Part shown: piece by piece, positions 14,346 to 21,997 of the stretch
How positions within the stretch are numbered: position 1 is the first letter of the stretch
Layout: every line of letters starts with the position of its first letter
Assembly: GCA_964468755.1 (NCBI GenBank)
Contig: CAYXWH010000018.1
Location: 1 to 27,300 of the forward strand
Direction: 5' to 3'
From: CAYXWH01 sp964468755
GTDB taxonomy: Bacteria; Chloroflexota; Dehalococcoidia; Dehalococcoidales; RBG-16-60-22
DNA: 27,300 bases
The notes under the pieces: model-generated
Seen by the model: only the letters and a program-made list of their open reading frames with translations
Told to the model about the DNA's origin: nothing
Database searches by the model: none
Position numbers and translations under genes: made by a program

Positions 14346-14921
14346 ATGGAACCAATACGTTCATTTATCGCCATTGAGCTCCCTGATGAGCTCAAACAGT
14401 TACTGCGTCGATTACAGACAGAGCTGAAGTCGGAGCAACACCCGTCGGTAAAGTGGGTTGACCCCAGCGGCATTCACCTTACCCTGAAGTTCATGGGAAC
14501 TATCGGCGGCCACCAGGTTGGTGATATAACCAGGGTGATACAGGAGTCGACCGAAGGTTTTTCACCGTTTCATCTGGAGGTTAGCGAAATCGGTGTATTC
14601 CCCAACCTGAAACGGGCCCGGGTGGTCTGGGTGGGACTCGGCGGAGAGGTAGACCGTCTGGGCCAGCTTCAGCGACGGCTTGAGTCCGGCCTGACTCCCC
14701 TCGGTTTTACTGCCGAGTCAAGGGCATTTAAACCCCATTTGACCCTGGCCCGCGTCCGTGACCGGGCTTCACCGGCGGAACAAAGCAGCCTGGGACAGCT
14801 GATCGCTGATACCGGTCTTACCCTGAGCTACGCTTTCCGAGCCGATAGTATCAGCTTGATGAAAAGCACGCTCACCAGGGAAGGCGCCATTTACCACCAA
14901 ATCGATTCGGTCAGACTGTAA
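14346..14921 (+). CDS. thpR: RNA 2',3'-cyclic phosphodiesterase (2H family)
   Basis: The 191-residue protein is a 2H phosphoesterase (formerly 2'-5' RNA ligase). Both H-x-T motifs are present: H-L-T-L-K-F-M-G at about 44-51 and P-H-L-T-L-A-R at about 130-136. The N-terminal R-S-F-I-A-I-E-L-P-D and the middle R-V-V-W-V-G-L are typical. Family members open 2',3'-cyclic phosphates on RNA to 2'-phosphates, and some ligate tRNA halves in vitro; the biological role is unsettled. Its stop codon ends seven bases before the array of palindromes that precedes the next gene. Confidence 0.92.
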   Translation: MEPIRSFIAIELPDELKQLLRRLQTELKSEQHPSVKWVDPSGIHLTLKFMGTIGGHQVGDITRVIQESTEGFSPFHLEVSEIGVFPNLKRARVVWVGLGGEVDRLGQLQRRLESGLTPLGFTAESRAFKPHLTLARVRDRASPAEQSSLGQLIADTGLTLSYAFRADSISLMKSTLTREGAIYHQIDSVRL

Positions 14922-14927
14922 TAATCA

Positions 14928-14957
14928 TTGTACAAGCCTTGTGCAATCATTGTACAT
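14928..14957 (+). repeat. Three tandem TTGTRCAA palindromes at 11-bp spacing, candidate operator
   Basis: TTGTACAA (14928-14935), TTGTGCAA (14939-14946) and TTGTACAT (14950-14957) start exactly 11 bases apart, about one helical turn, with three-base spacers. The first is a perfect palindrome, the second is one except for a central mismatch, and the third differs in its last base. The outer copies belong to a longer direct repeat, AATCATTGTACA (14923-14934 and 14945-14956). The third copy covers the -35 box of the next gene, as a repressor operator would. Confidence 0.6.
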
Positions 14958-14979
14958 TGCCCGCCATATAGTGTATACT
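14950..14979 (+). promoter_or_regulatory. Promoter of the zinc-ribbon/comF/hpf genes
   Basis: TTGTAC (14950-14955), an 18-base spacer and TATACT (14974-14979). The -35 box is embedded in the third TTGTRCAA element. Transcription would begin near 14986, giving a leader of about 45 bases before the ATG at 15031. Confidence 0.6.
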
Positions 14980-15030
14980 AGAGCAGTTTTAGTTTTGACA
15001 GAGTTACTTAAGGTTGGGAGGAGGAACCCC

Positions 15031-15243
15031 ATGGAACAGTTCAATTTCCCCAAATGCCAGAAGTGCAATACTGGAGACCTGGTGCCCCTGTCCGATTTTG
15101 GCAGCCAGGGGGCAGCAATTCGCTACAAAGCCTGGGTTTGCACCAATCCTGATTGCGGATTCAACCTGAAGATCAGGAACGGTGATGTATACATTAACGA
15201 ACCCATCATGAGTGGTACACTCCATAATTCCCGCTCACGCTAA
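15031..15243 (+). CDS. Small zinc-ribbon protein of unknown function
   Basis: The 70-residue protein has two cysteine pairs that could bind one zinc ion: C-Q-K-C near residues 9-12 and C-T-N-P-D-C near residues 42-47. A short basic, disordered tail ends it. The ATG is preceded by GGGAGGAGG at 15017-15025, a strong ribosome binding site. An open frame reaching back to 14941 would run through the promoter and is rejected. Its position directly before comF and hpf, behind a promoter with an unusual repeat array, suggests a shared regulation. I do not recognise a named family. Confidence 0.75.
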   Translation: MEQFNFPKCQKCNTGDLVPLSDFGSQGAAIRYKAWVCTNPDCGFNLKIRNGDVYINEPIMSGTLHNSRSR

Positions 15244-15277
15244 GATGTGTGAGCTAGCTTAAAAACGTGTAGAACGG

Positions 15278-15988
15278 ATGGTAAAGGTGCTTCCTCAGGT
15301 AGCAAGGCTTAAGGGGATAGCACTGGACTTCCTATTTCCTCAATCCTGCGTTGGCTGTGGTAAGGAAGGCGCCTTTCTTTGCCTTTCCTGCCTCAAGCTA
15401 CTGCCCCGGCTTCTTCCACCAGTGTGCCCGAAGTGTGGCCGTCCACAAGTCAACGGTGACGTATGCCCAAACTGCAGCCACTGGCTGTCAGTGCTGGCGG
15501 GTATCCGCTCGCCATTCCGATTTGAGGGCGTCATGCGCCAGGCGATTCACGAACTAAAATACCGGAACTTCAGAGCCCTGGCCCAACCCCTGGCCTGTCT
15601 ATTGTGCGACTACCTGGCGGACAATCCTCTGCCGGCGGATGTCCTGGTACCGGTGCCGTTGCATCCAAAGCGCCTCAGGGAGCGCGGCTATAACCAGTCA
15701 CGCCGGTTAGCCCGGGAGATGGGCAAGATGATGAATGTGCCGGTCGTTGACGATTGCCTCTTCCGCCAGCGGTATACTTCACCCCAGACCAGGACATCAA
15801 GTGCGGAGGAAAGAAAGCGCAATATCGCTAATGCCTTTGCCTGTCACAACGATAAACTGCGAGATAAACAGGTACTGCTTATTGACGATGTGGCTACCTC
15901 CGGAGCTACACTTGATGCCTGTGCGGCGGCACTAAAAGCGGCTGGCGCCAGTTCTGTATGGGGGCTGGTACTGGCCAGAGAGATTTAA
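15278..15988 (+). CDS. comF: ComF family amidophosphoribosyltransferase-like protein
   Basis: ComF proteins are needed for DNA uptake in naturally competent bacteria, but the family is also common in species not known to be competent. The 236-residue protein has an N-terminal zinc region with four C-x-x-C pairs (C24/C27, C35/C38, C50/C53 and C63/C66) and a phosphoribosyltransferase domain. The latter has V-P-V-P-L-H-P-K-R-L-R-E-R-G-Y-N-Q at about 124-140 and the PRPP-binding V-L-L-I-D-D-V-A-T-S-G-A-T at 199-211. It follows the zinc-ribbon gene by 34 bases and precedes hpf by 55 bases, as part of one likely operon. Confidence 0.93.
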   Translation: MVKVLPQVARLKGIALDFLFPQSCVGCGKEGAFLCLSCLKLLPRLLPPVCPKCGRPQVNGDVCPNCSHWLSVLAGIRSPFRFEGVMRQAIHELKYRNFRALAQPLACLLCDYLADNPLPADVLVPVPLHPKRLRERGYNQSRRLAREMGKMMNVPVVDDCLFRQRYTSPQTRTSSAEERKRNIANAFACHNDKLRDKQVLLIDDVATSGATLDACAAALKAAGASSVWGLVLAREI

Positions 15989-16043
15989 GAACGGGAAACA
16001 TGGTGTAATTTGACCGGTAATTACGATTAGGAGAGGGGCTTAA

Positions 16044-16589
16044 ATGGAATTACAGATGACCGGTACCAATATCGAGCTGACCTCACCCGTGCGCCACTAC
16101 ATCGAGCGCAAACTGGGTAAACTGAGCCGTCATTTCCCCAATCTTATTGAGGCGAGGGTTGAAGTTGCTGAGGAGAAGACAAAGTCCCCCCTGCAGCACT
16201 ACCTGGTACGGGTGACCGTCAATAGCGGCGGCGCCGGGTTCCATGGTGAAGCACGGGGAGAAGACCTGTTTACCGCGGTTGATAGAGTGTCCGCCACCAT
16301 GGTACGCCAGCTGGAGAACTATAAGGGAAAGCTATACCAGCGGGGACGGGTTAATTCAGCGGCTGAAAACGAAACCAGCGTTGAAATCACCGGGGCAGCA
16401 CCCGCACCGGAAGTAGTCAAGGTAAAGCGCTTCAATATTAAACCAATGTCACTAATCGAAGCCGCTGACCAGATGGAGCTGCTGGGCCACAATTTTTACC
16501 TCTTTTACAACGCTGACACCGAAGAGGTTAACCTGTTATACCGGCGCAATGACGGTAACTACGGTCTGATCGAGCCGGAACTGGGGTGA
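16044..16589 (+). CDS. hpf: Ribosome hibernation promoting factor, long form
   Basis: Long HPF binds the decoding centre of idle 30S subunits and, through its C-terminal domain, pairs ribosomes into 100S dimers. The 181-residue protein has an S30AE/RaiA domain at about 1-100 (M-E-L-Q-M-T-G-T-N-I-E-L-T, V-R-H-Y-I-E-R-K-L) and a C-terminal domain at about 124-181 with V-K-R-F-N-I-K-P-M-S, G-H-N-F-Y-L-F-Y-N and L-Y-R-R-N-D-G-N-Y-G-L-I-E-P. GGAGAGG lies shortly before the ATG. It is the third gene after the array at 14928 and is followed by a strong terminator. Confidence 0.95.
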   Translation: MELQMTGTNIELTSPVRHYIERKLGKLSRHFPNLIEARVEVAEEKTKSPLQHYLVRVTVNSGGAGFHGEARGEDLFTAVDRVSATMVRQLENYKGKLYQRGRVNSAAENETSVEITGAAPAPEVVKVKRFNIKPMSLIEAADQMELLGHNFYLFYNADTEEVNLLYRRNDGNYGLIEPELG

Positions 16590-16594
16590 AAATA

Positions 16595-16631
16595 AAGGTG
16601 CGTGGCAGGCTTGATTTCTGCCACGCACCTT
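16595..16631. terminator. Strong bidirectional hairpin between hpf and the binding-protein gene
   Basis: AAGGTGCGTGGCAG (16595-16608) pairs perfectly over 14 bases with CTGCCACGCACCTT (16618-16631) around a nine-base loop. It lies five bases after hpf and 18 bases from the convergent stop at 16650, so it can serve both transcripts. Confidence 0.8.
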
Positions 16632-16649
16632 CAGTAGCATATGGTGGTT

Positions 16650-18365
16650 TTACTCACTCAACCAGGCTCTGGTGATATCAACTTGTGGTCCGGCCACGCT
16701 GAACGCACTGTAGTCATTTAAGTCCGGGCTGTAGGCGCCAATGGCCGGTATAGCCCAGAGGGGAATCATGTTCAGCTCACCATACGTCATCTCATCCAAT
16801 TGTTCCCACAGCGCGGTCATCTCCTCTTCACTCTTTGCCCTCATGATGTCCTCATAAAGCTCCCGGGAGCCTTCGGGCCGTATCAGGTCGGGATTGAAGA
16901 AGGTGCCGGTATAGGTGTCCATGTTGGGACCGAGAAGCGTGGCTCCTCCAGGCTGGGCGGCAACCCGTAGCCCATCGGGAGGAACACCGGTGGCACGGAA
17001 TTCCTGCATGTGCGCGGCTTGCAGGGGTTCCATTTCCAGCTCGATGCCCACGTCTGCCAGGTTTGCCTGTATGACTATAAACGGGTCACGATAGTCGCTT
17101 ACATTGTAATAGAACTTGCATTTGACTCCTTCAGGATACCCTGCCTCCGCCATGAGCTGCCTGGCTTTTTCCGGGTCATACTTGCGGGGCACCGTACCCG
17201 CATTACCGGGGGGATCGCCCAGAACCTCATACCTGGGTCTAAGAATATTCAGGCCTACAGTCCGGCAAATCTTCTCTTTATCAATGGCATATTCCAGCGC
17301 TTCCCGCATCCTCTTATCAGCCCATATTGAGCTGGGGTCGGTAGCATTGGGAATAATGTTAATATACATTGCCGGCCCTTCCTGCATGACATAGTACCCT
17401 TCCTGCATCAGCTCATAGGCAGTCTGTGGGTCCATGGTGTGGATAGCCCTTACTTCCCCGGCTTTCAGAGAGGCTATCTGCGTCATCGGGTCAGTGATGA
17501 TAACAAATTCCACCCCGTCAAGATACGGCAGGTCTTCCTCCCAGTAGTCTCCGAACCGCTGGTATTTGGCATAGCTCTGGTGCAGAAATTCGGTTAAAGC
17601 AAACGGCCCGGTGCCAATGGGGTGCGTTGCCGCCCAAACTGCACCGTTTTTCTCGAATGCTGTGGGCGATATCATGCCGCACACCGGGGGTATCGCCAGG
17701 TCAAACAGGACCATGTTGTTCCACTCGGAGAGGTTAATCCTTATTGTGTAGTCATCAATGATATCGGCGGAATCTACCGTGCTCAGGGCAATGGCTCCCC
17801 CTGGAGGAGGTGGCGGCGGTCCTCCTTCACCATCAGGTGGTGGTCCTTCACCGGGCGGTGGCGCTCCGGGTGGCGGTGGTGCTCCGGGCGGTGGTGCTCC
17901 GGGTGGCCCTCCTCTCTCCGTGGCAACTCTACTCATTTCTATTACCCTGTCCAGGTTCCACTTGGCTGCCTGGGCATTGAAATCCGTGCCGTCATGGAAC
18001 TTTACACCCTTCCTGAGGTGAAAGGTGTAGTATGACTCGTCGGGCGCCAGTTCCCAGCTGGTAGCCAGAACCGGGTCATAAACGCCCGGCATTAACGTCG
18101 GTTCCAACAGCTTCTGGATGCTGAACATGTTTAAATTAGCCCCCGTCCCCGGACCCATGGCAGTCAAGGGATCCCCAAACTTGGTGCCTGACTCACGGGT
18201 GGCGAGCTTAAAGACGCCGCCGTATTGCTCACCCTCAGGGGCTGGTGCCGGGGCTGGAGCTGGGCCGGGGGCTGGGGCTGGTGCTGGCTCGGCACAACCG
18301 GAGGCACCGAATACCAGTGCCATGATGATAACGGGTACAATAAACAACCATGAAATTTTCTTCAA
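16650..18365 (-). CDS. ABC-transporter substrate-binding lipoprotein (oligopeptide/nickel type)
   Basis: This 571-residue protein belongs to the SBP_bac_5 family that delivers peptides, nickel or other small solutes to ABC permeases. It has a signal peptide ending in A-S-G-C, with the lipidated cysteine at C24, then a Pro/Ala repeat linker. The core has Y-G-G-V-F-K-L-A, L-A-T-S-W-E, F-H-L-R-K-G-V-K-F-H-D-G and late D-P-E-K-A-R-Q-L-M-A-E-A-G-Y-P motifs. About 39 Pro/Gly residues (152-190; bases 17796-17912) are inserted in the N-terminal lobe. I start at the TTG at 18365, which has AAAGGAGG nine bases upstream; a GTG at 18386 would place this site inside the coding sequence. No permease gene lies in the window. 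Confidence 0.9.
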   Translation of the reverse strand: MKKISWLFIVPVIIMALVFGASGCAEPAPAPAPGPAPAPAPAPEGEQYGGVFKLATRESGTKFGDPLTAMGPGTGANLNMFSIQKLLEPTLMPGVYDPVLATSWELAPDESYYTFHLRKGVKFHDGTDFNAQAAKWNLDRVIEMSRVATERGGPPGAPPPGAPPPPGAPPPGEGPPPDGEGGPPPPPPGGAIALSTVDSADIIDDYTIRINLSEWNNMVLFDLAIPPVCGMISPTAFEKNGAVWAATHPIGTGPFALTEFLHQSYAKYQRFGDYWEEDLPYLDGVEFVIITDPMTQIASLKAGEVRAIHTMDPQTAYELMQEGYYVMQEGPAMYINIIPNATDPSSIWADKRMREALEYAIDKEKICRTVGLNILRPRYEVLGDPPGNAGTVPRKYDPEKARQLMAEAGYPEGVKCKFYYNVSDYRDPFIVIQANLADVGIELEMEPLQAAHMQEFRATGVPPDGLRVAAQPGGATLLGPNMDTYTGTFFNPDLIRPEGSRELYEDIMRAKSEEEMTALWEQLDEMTYGELNMIPLWAIPAIGAYSPDLNDYSAFSVAGPQVDITRAWLSE

Positions 18366-18487
18366 TCTGGATAACCTCCTTTCCACTATAATGCTTACTC
18401 ACTGCGTTTATGCCCAATTACACGGCTAATCAGCTATTATCACCCCCTTGCCAACAAATTGTATTCGTGAACCGATTTTGCGCCTAT

Positions 18488-18516
18488 ATTATTAATCCCA
18501 TTAATCGATTTGTCAA
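18488..18516 (-). promoter_or_regulatory. Promoter of the substrate-binding lipoprotein gene
   Basis: On the minus strand, a perfect TTGACA (18516-18511) is followed after 17 bases by AATAAT (18493-18488); other AT-rich -10 registers are also possible. The leader would be about 115 bases long. Confidence 0.6.
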
Positions 18517-18681
18517 TAATATAATAATTAAATAATTTGTTTGTTCATATTTACCTTATTTGTAGACCATATAATTAGTATATTGCATTTGTAGCGCCCG
18601 AAAATAACGCTGGTATGCCTTCAGGTAACAGCCGGGGACAGGCAGCCATGCTGGCGGCCGAAATAATGGTAGTAACCTGGC

Positions 18682-18711
18682 TTGTTTTTTTCACAAGTCC
18701 CATGCTATGAT
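18682..18711 (+). promoter_or_regulatory. Promoter of the 18743 membrane-protein gene
   Basis: TTGTTT (18682-18687), an 18-base spacer and TATGAT (18706-18711). It would start transcription about 25 bases before the ATG at 18743. Confidence 0.45.
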
Positions 18712-18742
18712 GCACCTATCATAAATACGTTAGCGGGAACCG

Positions 18743-19264
18743 ATGACAACCAAGCGCCGAAATTTATTCTTATACCTTACCCTGGTCTGCTTCTTCGGTC
18801 TGATAGCCATCTTCATTGTTGATGGCTACCTGGGAATCTATGATACCCTTACCATGACGGCCGGCGAATGGGAACAAAAAATTTATCCTGACCAGTGGCC
18901 GGGGCTGGAGCGGGAGCGTGATTGGAAACAGAGTATCAACGTCGGCTGGGGAGACAAGGCGTTTTTCACCTATGAAGTGGACAATCGCCGGTTTTCCGGC
19001 TACACCGCTGATGTTGACGTCTCCGTGTGGCGGAGCCAGGAAAAAGTGGGTAGTGTATTGTCTGAGTCAATAATGCTGGAGAGTTTCGCTGGGGGAAAAC
19101 TGGAATGGGTCATCGATACCTCCGAGTTGCTTCCCGAAGATGCCCCTTCAGAGCAGGGCTACCAGTATACCGTGGTTATCGAGAGGGGCGATATCGAGCG
19201 GGAGATTGTACTTTATGTCAATCCATACTTCGCCCCCAAACCGGTACCGGCTGTGCCGCGATGA
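18743..19264 (+). CDS. Membrane-anchored protein of unknown function
   Basis: The 173-residue protein has a basic N-terminus (T-T-K-R-R), one hydrophobic segment at about 8-27 that would act as a signal anchor, and an outside domain of about 140 residues. This domain has alternating polar and aromatic residues suggestive of beta strands and no cysteines. I recognise no family. It is followed after 22 bases by a 58-residue membrane protein and then an 84-residue one, all on the same strand and closely spaced, so the three probably act together. The ribosome binding site before the ATG is weak (GCGGGAA). Confidence 0.75.
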   Translation: MTTKRRNLFLYLTLVCFFGLIAIFIVDGYLGIYDTLTMTAGEWEQKIYPDQWPGLERERDWKQSINVGWGDKAFFTYEVDNRRFSGYTADVDVSVWRSQEKVGSVLSESIMLESFAGGKLEWVIDTSELLPEDAPSEQGYQYTVVIERGDIEREIVLYVNPYFAPKPVPAVPR

Positions 19265-19286
19265 GTAAAGCGAGTTTGAGGGACAT

Positions 19287-19463
19287 ATGAAGACAGAATA
19301 CGTTTTGTTCGGGTTTGGCATCCTGTTCTGCCTGGCGGGTGTCGGCTACCTTGCCGCCGAATACGTACGCTACCTGTCCGAGGCGGGAAAACTGGGTTCC
19401 CTGCTGGTAACCGTGGCGATGTTTGGCTTCCTGAGTAAATACTTTGAAGATATCGGGTGGTGA
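19287..19463 (+). CDS. Small two-helix membrane protein, 58 residues
   Basis: This short gene begins MKTEYVLFGFGILF and ends with F-E-D-I-G-W. Two hydrophobic segments are visible at about 5-21 and 37-50. GAGGGA lies six bases before the ATG at 19287, and the gene fits between its neighbours without overlap (five bases separate its TGA from the next ATG). I recognise no family. The placement, ribosome binding site and membrane-like composition argue that it is real despite its length. Confidence 0.6.
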   Translation: MKTEYVLFGFGILFCLAGVGYLAAEYVRYLSEAGKLGSLLVTVAMFGFLSKYFEDIGW

Positions 19464-19468
19464 ATGAT

Positions 19469-19723
19469 ATGCTGGTAGTTGTAGCTGTGGTGGCTTCACT
19501 GGGCTTCATCGGCTGGTTGATTTTCCGCGCGATAAAGCAGAAGCCGGTGCGCGCCCACACAGTGACCCGTGCCGTTGCCTACGTAGCTGCTATTTATACC
19601 TATGCCTTCTTCCTTACCATGGATATACCACAGCTGGTCAAGATAGTGGTCAGTATTGTGCTCGGCGCCCTGCTGATTGTCCTGGCAGCCCTGTTACAGC
19701 GCCGACTATCGGGTAAATCATAG
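19469..19723 (+). CDS. Small three-helix membrane protein, 84 residues
   Basis: The protein starts MLVVVAVVASLGF and has three hydrophobic segments at about 2-19, 35-49 and 56-76, with basic residues after the first (R-A-I-K-Q-K) and at the C-terminus (Q-R-R). The ATG at 19469 has GGTGG upstream; a GTG at 19457 is an alternative that would overlap the previous stop. It is the third of a compact row of small membrane-protein genes and precedes ogt by 21 bases. No family is recognised. Confidence 0.65.
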   Translation: MLVVVAVVASLGFIGWLIFRAIKQKPVRAHTVTRAVAYVAAIYTYAFFLTMDIPQLVKIVVSIVLGALLIVLAALLQRRLSGKS

Positions 19724-19744
19724 TCACATTATCCCCAACAAAGT

Positions 19745-20278
19745 ATGAAAAAGGGGTTATACTACGCAGTTTTCAAAACCGGTGCCGGGTGGATGGGCAT
19801 ACTCGGCTCAGACAGGGGACTCCAGCGCACGACCCTGCCGAAACCTACCCAAGCAGCCACCCGCCGTTCACTTGGTGATATTATCACCGGGGCGACACCA
19901 TCCGCGGAGTATCATCGGGAAATAATCAAACGTTTCCAGGACTACTTCACTGGCCACCCGGTATCATTCCCCGACAGGCTTGATTTGTCCCTCGCCACTG
20001 ACTTCCGGCGCCGGGTCTGGGAAGCAACCCGCCGTATTCCCTATGGCGAGACGAGGAGCTATGCCTGGGTGGCGGCACAGCTACAGCAGCCGGGGGCAGC
20101 CCGAGCGGTGGGGCAGGCCCTGGGTAAAAATCCGCTGCCGGTTATCATTCCCTGTCACCGGGTGATAACCAGTAATGGCTGCCTTGGCGGCTTCACCGGA
20201 GGACTGGAGATGAAGAGATACCTTATCTCTGCTGAAGCCTCGATACCCGCCCGCCATCCAGTGAGTCACCGGGACTGA
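19745..20278 (+). CDS. ogt: Methylated-DNA-protein cysteine methyltransferase
   Basis: The protein repairs O6-alkylguanine by moving the alkyl group to its own cysteine, a suicide reaction. The 177-residue sequence has the diagnostic active site I-I-P-C-H-R-V-I with C137, preceded by the DNA-binding helix-turn-helix region (A-A-R-A-V-G-Q-A-L-G-K-N-P-L-P-V) and the R-I-P-Y-G-E-T-R-S-Y segment at about 97-106. The N-terminal domain is degenerate, as in most Ogt/MGMT proteins. No strong ribosome binding site precedes the ATG. It may be cotranscribed with the small membrane-protein genes upstream; it converges on radC with an 18-base gap. Confidence 0.93.
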   Translation: MKKGLYYAVFKTGAGWMGILGSDRGLQRTTLPKPTQAATRRSLGDIITGATPSAEYHREIIKRFQDYFTGHPVSFPDRLDLSLATDFRRRVWEATRRIPYGETRSYAWVAAQLQQPGAARAVGQALGKNPLPVIIPCHRVITSNGCLGGFTGGLEMKRYLISAEASIPARHPVSHRD

Positions 20279-20296
20279 TAGCCTGCGGCAAAGGGC

Positions 20297-21091
20297 CTAT
20301 TGCTCTTCCGCCCACGGGATTTTGAAATTGAGCGCCCTCGCTTTATACAGCCTTCGCCTGGATTCGGAAGTGCCCCGCATTTTCAGATTCAGGAAATCCA
20401 GCTCGTATTCTTCAATCAGTCCGCCGCCGGCGAAGCTATAGTACCGGTTATCACCGACGATAATGTGGTCCAGGACCTGGACCCGCATAATCTTACCGGC
20501 ATAGACCAGTTCCCGGGTCAGTTCCCGGTCATGGGTACTGGGCTCCGGATTACCCGAAGGATGGTTGTGGACGAAAATAACGGCAACAGCTTTATACCTG
20601 AGGGCGCCTTCCAGGACCTCGCGCACCGAGACAGCACTACTGTTTACCGTGCCTTCAAAGAGGTCAACCGTATCAATAATCTGGTGCTGGCCGTTGAGAT
20701 AGATGACCTTAAATACCTCTTTTTTCAGGTCGCGCATGGCGTGATAGAGGTAGTCAAAGATTTCCTGAGATGATGTATAGATGGGCTTGTCCAGGATTTT
20801 CTCCTTGAGGAACTCCCTGGCCACTTCCTGTATCAGTTTAATACCAAAGGCGCTATGCGGACCGATCCCCGCTATATCCTCCAGCTCGTCAAGGGGTGCC
20901 TCCAGAACGCCACGCAGGGTTTTAAACCGCTTGATAGCCTCTTTTGCCGGCGGCTTGCAGTCCTTGCGCGGCGTTCCCAGGCTCAGCAGCAGTTCCACAA
21001 TCTCATAATCGTGAAAACCAGCCAGCCCTGATTTGAGGAACTTCTCCCGCAGCCTTTTCCGGTGTCCCTGATACACATCGTCTGAAGGCAT
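20297..21091 (-). CDS. radC: RadC family JAB-domain protein
   Basis: The 264-residue protein has an N-terminal helix-hairpin-helix region (E-D-I-A-G-I-G-P-H-S-A) and a C-terminal JAB/JAMM metalloprotease-like domain with the motif H-N-H-P-S-G-N-P-E-P-S-x-x-D. RadC is named after a DNA-repair phenotype, but its role is unsettled. The start at 21091 (MPSDDVYQGHRKRL) has AAGGA nine bases upstream and matches relatives. A longer frame to 21145 starts inside a TGCTAGAAT box that looks like an extended -10 promoter for this gene. The C-terminus is about 30 residues longer than usual and basic (S-R-R-R-L-Y-K-A-R). Confidence 0.9.
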   Translation of the reverse strand: MPSDDVYQGHRKRLREKFLKSGLAGFHDYEIVELLLSLGTPRKDCKPPAKEAIKRFKTLRGVLEAPLDELEDIAGIGPHSAFGIKLIQEVAREFLKEKILDKPIYTSSQEIFDYLYHAMRDLKKEVFKVIYLNGQHQIIDTVDLFEGTVNSSAVSVREVLEGALRYKAVAVIFVHNHPSGNPEPSTHDRELTRELVYAGKIMRVQVLDHIIVGDNRYYSFAGGGLIEEYELDFLNLKMRGTSESRRRLYKARALNFKIPWAEEQ

Positions 21092-21169
21092 TCCGGATAT
21101 TCCTTCGTCACACGGTTGTCTCTCGTTCTCGCATTCTAGCACCAAGCAGTCACGGTTTCTACCGGTTGT

Positions 21170-21997
21170 CTATTTATCTGCCCGGTCTTTAGCCTGCTCA
21201 TCCGCTACCATCCAGTCCATTCCCATCAGCTTTCCCATCACGAAGTAGTTATCAGGCAGCGGGGGTTCGGGCTTCATGATGGTCTTGAACGGCAGGCTAT
21301 AGCTACTCTGGTTACAGAATCGCAATGAGGACATAAACTCTTCCATTTTCGCGAAGGGAAGTGAAAATATCAATTCATCACGCTGGGCGGCGGCAAATCT
21401 CCTGTCGCCGCCGCAGGGAAGCGTTATCTGGTAGTTTCCATTCTGCATGGGTAGCACTACGGAGTAAACGCAGGCACCTCCCTTGCTTACGGTGCTGGTA
21501 ATCTCCAGTCCGTCTTTGGAGGTCGCCGCCATGAGCAGTACCCCCAGTTGAGCCGAGTCACAGTATATTACGACCGCGTCAGGCACAAAATTGGCTGCCG
21601 TTAACGGGGCTGAGACCACACCTATGTACTTACCGCACTCCAGGCGGGGAAACTGGTGCGCCCAGGCTCTACCGGCTTCCAGGCTTTGAATACCTACGGG
21701 ATAATGATGGTAACCATCCAGAAAATACTGCGGAGGCTCAATCAGCCCGTAACCAATGACCGACTCAGGGCACCACATATCCTCGAGCAATAGTGCCACC
21801 GACATTCCGTCACGGCGTGACAGTGCAAACCCCTGGCACGTTGCCAGATGGTACCCGAAATCCTTCATGGGTCTTTGCGCCCCCTCGGGGATGTCACTTT
21901 CCTGTTTCAACAATTTCACTGCCAGCGGAAAGGTCCGTAACCTTACCCGTTCCTCAAGCTCCTTTCCATACTGGTGGATCACATCAAATTCTGCCAT
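21170..21997 (-). CDS. DUF169 domain-containing protein
   Basis: The 275-residue protein matches the DUF169 pattern: R-T-F-P-L-A-V-K-L-L near the start, a C-Q-G-F-A-L-S-R-R-D-G segment, D-M-W-C-P-E-S-V-I-G-Y-G, and a later G-G-A-C-V-Y-S-V and L-P-C-G-G-D-R-R-F-A. The conserved cysteines suggest metal or cofactor binding, but the family has no established function that I can state. There is no signal peptide. GAGGAG lies nine bases before the ATG. It sits between dnaE and radC on the same strand, 137 bases after dnaE, so it may have its own promoter. Confidence 0.85.
   Translation of the reverse strand: MAEFDVIHQYGKELEERVRLRTFPLAVKLLKQESDIPEGAQRPMKDFGYHLATCQGFALSRRDGMSVALLLEDMWCPESVIGYGLIEPPQYFLDGYHHYPVGIQSLEAGRAWAHQFPRLECGKYIGVVSAPLTAANFVPDAVVIYCDSAQLGVLLMAATSKDGLEITSTVSKGGACVYSVVLPMQNGNYQITLPCGGDRRFAAAQRDELIFSLPFAKMEEFMSSLRFCNQSSYSLPFKTIMKPEPPLPDNYFVMGKLMGMDWMVADEQAKDRADK

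Larger units (their letters stand above)
18366..18742. other. Divergent intergenic region, AT-rich, no gene seen
   Basis: This 377-base stretch separates the binding-protein gene (minus) from the membrane-protein genes (plus). Bases 18470-18600 are strongly AT-rich. I find a promoter for each side and no further coding or structured RNA signal. Confidence 0.7.

Noticed and set aside
17622..18035. Two plus-strand open frames opposite the binding-protein gene (17622-18035 and 17758-18021), one glycine-rich
   Set aside because: They are antisense readings of the Pro/Gly-rich insertion; the minus-strand reading has a signal peptide, a lipobox and family motifs.
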